DNA from: Polytrichum commune
Taxonomy: Eukaryota; Streptophyta; Polytrichopsida; Polytrichales; Polytrichaceae
DNA length: 64,000 nt
Assembly (NCBI GenBank): GCA_950295325.1
Contig: OX485804.1
Location: 186,001 to 250,000, forward strand
Reading direction: 5' to 3'
This document shows, in pieces, positions 59,574-64,000 of this stretch (positions within the stretch are counted from its first letter, which is position 1; every line of letters begins with the position of its first letter). The notes beneath the pieces are model-generated. The model worked only from the letters and a program-made list of their open reading frames with translations. It did no database searches and was not told the DNA's origin. Both the position numbers and the translations under genes were made by a program.

Positions 59574-60744
59574 TTATTACTTCGCGAAGCGTAAGCAACA
59601 ACATACTCCCGGCCAACATCATCCTTCTGAGTGAGAATTGCTCCTAAACCCAATGAACTCCAATCCGTATGCAACTGGAAGGATTTGGAGACATCCGGAC
59701 GTCAAAGCACTGGAGCCGCACCCAGTTTCTGCTTCAATGTCTCAAATGCCTGCTGTTGCTCACGACCCCAAGTCCAAGGTTGGTCCTTGCTCATGAGAAT
59801 GGTGAGAGGCTTGGCGATCAAGCTAAAATTCTTGACGAATCGACGATAGTAATTCGCCAAGCCCAAGAAAGCACGAAGTCTCGGCACATCAACCGGTGCC
59901 GGGATCTTCTGCAAAACATCCACCTTAGCTTGCTGCACCCCAAGACCTCCTAGAATAATCATATGACCAAAATATGCCAGCCGGTCATGGAAAACTTGCA
60001 CTTGCCGTGGTACAAGCGCAATTCCCACCGCTGCAAGTGTTCAAAAACGGCTTGCAGATGCCTCACATGCTCCTGTGGTGTCCTGATGAAGATGATCACA
60101 TCGTCTATGTAACACCGAGCAAAGGGCAAGCCAGAGTGGACCTGGTCCATCACCCTCTGAAACTGAACATGTGTATTCTTCAGGCCAAATGGAAGAAACT
60201 TCCAATGGTAAAGTTGATCCTTCCCATTTTGATCAACTCCCCAAAATGCGGTCTTTACCCGGTCTCCCAGAAGTAATGGGAGCTGGTGATAGCCGGATCT
60301 CAAGTCCAATGTGCTAAAGACTCGAGCAAATCCGAGGGCATCAAACAACTCCTCCGAGATTGGCATGGGATACCGATCCGACTTGGTCTTCCGGTCAACT
60401 GGACGGTAATCCCCGCACATCCGCTTCTCCGTCCAATTGCCAAAGATATACTTCTTCGATGACCTAACCGTAGTACAAGCATACTCCCCGTTGGACAGTT
60501 TGATTAGCCTTACTGCCAAAAGCTCTCGGCAACGAGTCTGAACGCCAATCCGTTCGGAAACACTGAGCCTATAAGGTCTCCGAAAAATAGGATGGTCTTC
60601 CTCTAACTGAATGTGGATGGGTTTTCCTTTATAACTTTTAAGATCTTGCAGGCTAAAAGAAAAACACCTACGGTACGAGCGAATAAATGCTCGTACTTTC
60701 CGTGCCTCAGCACCAGTGAGAAGAGGGCTAATTCCAATGGCCAA
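59574..60744 (-). pseudogene. Reverse transcriptase and N-terminal RNase H of the Ty3/gypsy element
   Basis: The first frame (60744-59959) holds the reverse transcriptase fingers and palm: YPMPISEELFDALG, FSTLDLRSGYHQLP (D147), FLPFGLKN, and CYIDDVIIF (D214, D215). A one-base shift near 59990 moves the reading to the frame 60028-59702 (LAYFGHMI, LRAFLGLANYYRRFVKNFS, PWTWGREQQQAFETLKQKLG), which is the thumb/connection. After a TGA near 59702 comes the start of RNase H (LHTDWSSLGLGAILTQ, VVAYASRSNN). The insertion at 58035-59573 cuts the domain. The enzyme copies the element's RNA into DNA in the virus-like particle. Catalytic aspartates remain, but the shift and stop inactivate the copy. Confidence 0.93.
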
Positions 60745-61087
60745 TCATCAAATTTTGTGGTCTCCGTCTCCACTAAAAGGGAGCCACCTGGTGCTGGCAC
60801 GGACTCTAACTGCTACAAAGAGGAAGGGACATTAACCATGCCCCCAACCTTCGTGCTAGCAATAGAGTCCATCCCCTCTTCATCACCACTAATATGTGAT
60901 GATGAAGCCACCACTGGAGGTGAAAAAACCAAAGCAGTATAAACCCGTTGAGCTCGGAGCTCCTCCATCACTTGCTGCGCAAATCGAAATATTCGTTCGG
61001 CTTTCCAACCATGACCTCAATTTCCTCCTCCATGAATGTGGACCAGTGTGCCCCCTGACCAGAATCCTCTGCCCCCAGAGACAATAA
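60745..61087 (-). other. Linker between methyltransferase and reverse transcriptase
   Basis: This is polyprotein sequence of the retrotransposon with broken frames. No domain is recognised. Confidence 0.4.
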
Positions 61088-61846
61088 CTAGTCACCATGA
61101 TGTCGTTGCAATGCAAGGCATAAACTAACCGTCCACACCATGGTATGAAGATCTATGGCTTGGCCCAACATGAAGCGTCGTTGGCCCTCAGAAAGGCCAG
61201 GAGCTGTAGTGGTACCAGTGCGAAATCCCATGGCACGCTCCCGTTTGTCAGCCAAGGGTTCGGTGTGGATTTTGGTGGTAGCATCCCACACCATACCCGG
61301 CCCCCGATCGCGGAAGGCGAATGACTGTGGAAATGTCATAAAGGTGGGAAACGCCCACCGTGGTGCCCCCAATTTGTTGACCAATGCCAACATGGATAAA
61401 TCATCTCGAACAAAAGGCGGAGGTACTGCAGAAAATGTTGCAGCCAAAATAGATAATGGTGCGAGGTTGGTCCAAATCCACCGAGGCCGGTGGGCATAAG
61501 AACCAATGCTCGCGGCATCCACAAAAATGGGATCTTCAAGGTGTTGACGAACATAATGATCGCCTTCCAACACCTTGTCCCGAGAGTCTCCCAACAAATG
61601 TACATTCTCGAAGATATACCCTGGAAGGGAAGGTTGGTGGGTAAACCACCACTGCATAAGCCGGATGAGGTCCCAAAAAAGGCTAGACCTGGGATCCTCT
61701 AAACCTCGGCCTGCTCCAGCACGTGAGTGACCTTGGCATGGCCATCCCGCAATCACAATATCCACCAGACCCAAGTGTCGTAAGTCGGCCTCACTAATGA
61801 GTGTGACATCACGAGGAAGACGTAACATCATTGATGAGTGTGACAC
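61088..61846 (-). pseudogene. C5 DNA methyltransferase, main catalytic part, in the retrotransposon
   Basis: The frame has 252 residues with methyltransferase motifs in the canonical order: motif IV PCQ with the catalytic Cys37 (DIVIAGWPCQGHSRAG), motif VI ENV at 80-82 (YIFENVHLLGDS), a motif VIII-like GSYAHRPRWIWTNL with R120 and R122, a motif IX-like RERAMGF (about 202-208) and a motif X-like LGQAIDLHTMVW (227-238). Motifs I and II are at the end of the preceding frame (61893-63302), separated by a TAG and a one-base shift. Such enzymes methylate cytosine at C5 using S-adenosylmethionine. The target-recognition region between VIII and IX is short. It lies between protease and reverse transcriptase. 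The frame itself has no internal stop and the catalytic residues are intact. Confidence 0.9.
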
Positions 61847-61892
61847 CCACGAATGACAGCCGAGTGTAACTGCTAGGGTACAATACCATCAA

Positions 61893-63302
61893 CTAGTGAA
61901 GATGGTAGCGAGCCACACGGGTGGACACTGGAGAGTTGTCCACATAGACATACCGTCTGACCGTGAGGCCAGCCTCCAATACGGCTGCTAAGCCCGTGCC
62001 AATGCCCCCAAACACTTCCACCAAAGTGATCCCCGCGTCTGACGGACGCCACATAATGGGGTGTGCCAACGCCGATGGGCTATCAAATATGAGCGGTGTC
62101 GTAGAGGCGAAAGAGAGGACAATGCCCTCACATCGCCGGACTAGATTGGCGGAATCACGCCAGGGAGAAAGGGGATCCTTGGGATCGCGCCCCATTGCAT
62201 TCCTAGGTGCCATATCCCGTTGATCGTCTGTACTCCCCATGAATGCCAATGATTCCTCCAACAATGCGGAACCATAAGGCAATGTGTCCACAATAGCAAC
62301 ACATCCAAAAACCATGGATAATGGTGCTATGGTCGCGGACGCCGCGAAAGCCATATGAATAAGTTCCCTGCGGCCATCCCCAGCCGACCAACCTGGTCGG
62401 ATCCACGCCTCTTCAATCCAGTTGTCCAAACCAAAGCCAAGAGGATAAAGTGCTTGCTGACCTACTAAAATGTCATAGTCAATCGCATCCGTCATCGCAC
62501 ACCTAAGAAGAAGAGGTATTGGTGGATCTCCATGTTTTACTTGGAAGCTAAGCTGTAATGGCTCCCGAGTATAACCCATGGCCCGCTCCACGTGACCAAC
62601 GGATGTGATAATGGTGAATGGACAGGGAGCCAAGTCCTCGGCCGCCAATCCCAACTCATGGGCAAGCTTCTTGCCGATCATAATGGGTTGTGTCCTTGAA
62701 TCCATCATCACACAACGGGGTGCAACCCGAGTGGCATTGCCCCCAGTCCGACTGACCATCAAAATGTCGGTATCATTCACCATACGCACAACACTGTGTC
62801 GAATGGCGCGGCCCTCGCGAACAAATCTAGCAGCTACATCAGACAGATAAGCTGCTCCCGCGGATTGTGGTGAATCATAAGACGTGGTCGGCCCCCTGTG
62901 ATCTGAGGTGTATGCGTCAAAAGACGCAATGGTCTCTGCAGCAAGCCTTGCTCGCCGTTTGGCCACTTCATCGGGGTCTTCAGAAGTAGGGATGTCCGTG
63001 GTGGCTTGGGCCACGGTCAAAGAAGGTGAGGATGCCGTCCCTTCCAAAATCCTACCCGCTAAGTGAAAAACCTTAGCAGGTTGGAATTCTGGCGATGACC
63101 ACTCCATCGCCGTGAACAAAGGGGTGTGCAACAATTTGGATGCCAAAGTGTGCACCATGCCAATCGCCGGATTTGAAGCCTCCAAACTCGAATGACGACC
63201 ACTTACAGATTGGACCGCATCCGCCAATCCAAAATATAATGGCAAACGGGCCTGGCCAATCTGATCCACTGGACCATTGCCCCGAGCTCGTAAGCTCTCC
63301 AC
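61893..63302 (-). pseudogene. Aspartic protease and N-terminal methyltransferase motifs of the retrotransposon
   Basis: The frame has 469 residues. The retropepsin active site appears as VMMDSRTQPIMIG (D201, S202, R203), where families have Asp-Ser/Thr-Gly, so the Gly is lost by a probable G-to-A change. The later YDILVGQQALYPLGF (276-290) fits the conserved second half of the protease. From residue 428 the frame turns into methyltransferase motif I (VEVFGGIGTGLAAVLEAGL, SAM binding) and motif II (YVYVDNSP). It then stops at a TAG (probable CAG origin) at 61893, and the rest continues in the next frame at 61846. The protease would normally cut the Gag-Pol polyprotein. The first 160 residues are a linker from Gag. 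Confidence 0.88.
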
Positions 63303-63308
63303 AGACTC

Positions 63309-64000
63309 CTATGTGGTTGAGGGCGTGGCTCGTGACACGGATTGAGCCCGTGTCACCGCTGCGGAACTCACCATTTCTCCCGAGGCTCCGAACATACAAT
63401 AATCCGGAGTGGAAGAACTAGCCTTAGTGGCGGACAAAAACGGTGAGTCCAAGATTTGGCCGGATGACGCCAAACTTTTGAACCTCTTCTCCAATGCTCC
63501 AATCTTTCCCTCCAACGCCTTCTTCCGATCGGAAGAAGGACGTTTCTCTGGATGGAAAGCGAAGCAGTTCTCCACCGTGTGATTGTTCCGCCCACAATGG
63601 GAACACGTCAACTGCTTGGGTAAATGCTTACCCGTCCCCTTCCTCGAATACTTCGAGGGAACAAATGGTTTCCGCTTCAGATTACCTACGGTCTGGGTTG
63701 TCATTGCTTCGAAGGACAATCCTTCTTAGCGTGGCCCGCCTGCCGACAAGACCAACAATGCAACGTCTTGTCCGCCTCCACCTCTGCCAATTCTGCAGTC
63801 GCGACCGGCACCTTCCGGATTTGCTAGACTCCACTAGCAAGGACACCAAATCAGTGGCATTGTGATGATACAATGCACGATCACACTGCTCCACAATGGC
63901 GAATGCCTCTACAAGTGTCGTCCGACCATCATAATCCATGATGATCCTGGGTAGCGCCAAGTCAAGGAGGCGTTTGTCAATCTTGGACAAAAACACCTTC
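63309..64000 (-). pseudogene. Gag C-terminal region with two zinc knuckles (frameshifted)
   Basis: Two CCHC knuckles are visible in different frames: CWSCRQAGHAKKDC (about 63738-63780) and CSHCGRNNHTVENC (about 63566-63607, C39, C42, H47 and C52 of the frame 63309-63719). Upstream, 63996 to about 63830 reads as a helical Gag-like segment (IDKRLLDLALPRIIMDYDGR). At least two frameshifts, near 63830 and 63730, separate these parts. In an intact element Gag packages the RNA into particles. The N-terminal part is beyond the window. Confidence 0.85.

Larger units (their letters stand above)
55330..64000 (-). mobile_element. Ty3/gypsy LTR retrotransposon encoding a DNA methyltransferase and a PHD finger (degenerate)
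   Basis: On the minus strand the order is Gag with two zinc knuckles, aspartic protease, C5 DNA methyltransferase, reverse transcriptase, RNase H, integrase, PHD finger, purine tract and LTR. Reverse transcriptase before integrase is the Ty3/gypsy order. The 5' LTR and the start of Gag lie beyond the right edge. The copy has several frameshifts and in-frame TGA/TAG codons and carries a 1.5-kb insertion in RNase H, so it cannot be autonomous now. The catalytic residues of reverse transcriptase (D147, D214, D215) and integrase (D91, D151, E186) are still readable. Confidence 0.92.

Overview
This window looks like nuclear DNA of a land plant, most likely a seed-free lineage (moss, hornwort, lycophyte or fern) with a transposon-rich genome. 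The reasons are a plant L-type lectin receptor kinase, AP2 domains, CACTA, MULE, hAT and Ty3/gypsy elements, a plant-type CCCTAAA repeat and a 25S rRNA fragment of plant type. The species cannot be fixed from the sequence. Only two host-like protein genes stand out in 64 kb. The rest is AT-rich spacer and layered mobile DNA.

Left block (1-5990): a GC-rich, stem-loop-dense repeat (second copy at 53.9 kb) abuts the 3' half of a CACTA transposon. This half has TNP2-type transposase exons and ends at a recognisable CACTA terminus at 3667. Directly next to it, on the minus strand, is a decayed gene for a two-domain coiled-coil protein that is repeated at 33.2-35.1 kb.

Middle (6-22.5 kb): AT-rich DNA with a 25S rRNA fragment, tandem duplications, a 135-bp repeat array, a long near-perfect hairpin and MITEs, one of them with an exact 8-bp target duplication. 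At 22.5-26.7 kb lies a two-exon gene for an unusual protein. Two AP2 DNA-binding domains are joined to a C-terminal beta-propeller-like region of the F-box-associated type.

26.7-41.6 kb: spacer, then a MULE-like element (21-bp inverted ends, 9-bp target duplication) that contains a nested GC-rich element with the second coiled-coil gene. A hAT-like element containing telomere-like repeats follows. At 41.6-43.9 kb is an intact, intronless lectin receptor kinase gene. 44-54.8 kb is again repeats and spacer.

Right block (55.3-64 kb, minus strand): a degenerate Ty3/gypsy retrotransposon. The order is Gag (two zinc knuckles), aspartic protease, DNA cytosine-5 methyltransferase, reverse transcriptase, RNase H, integrase, PHD finger, purine tract and LTR. 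The methyltransferase lies between protease and reverse transcriptase, and the PHD finger sits where chromoviruses carry a chromodomain. RNase H is split by a 1.5-kb insertion with its own ORF. Its 5' LTR lies beyond the window. The methyltransferase-bearing retrotransposon and the AP2/F-box-associated fusion are the most notable contents.
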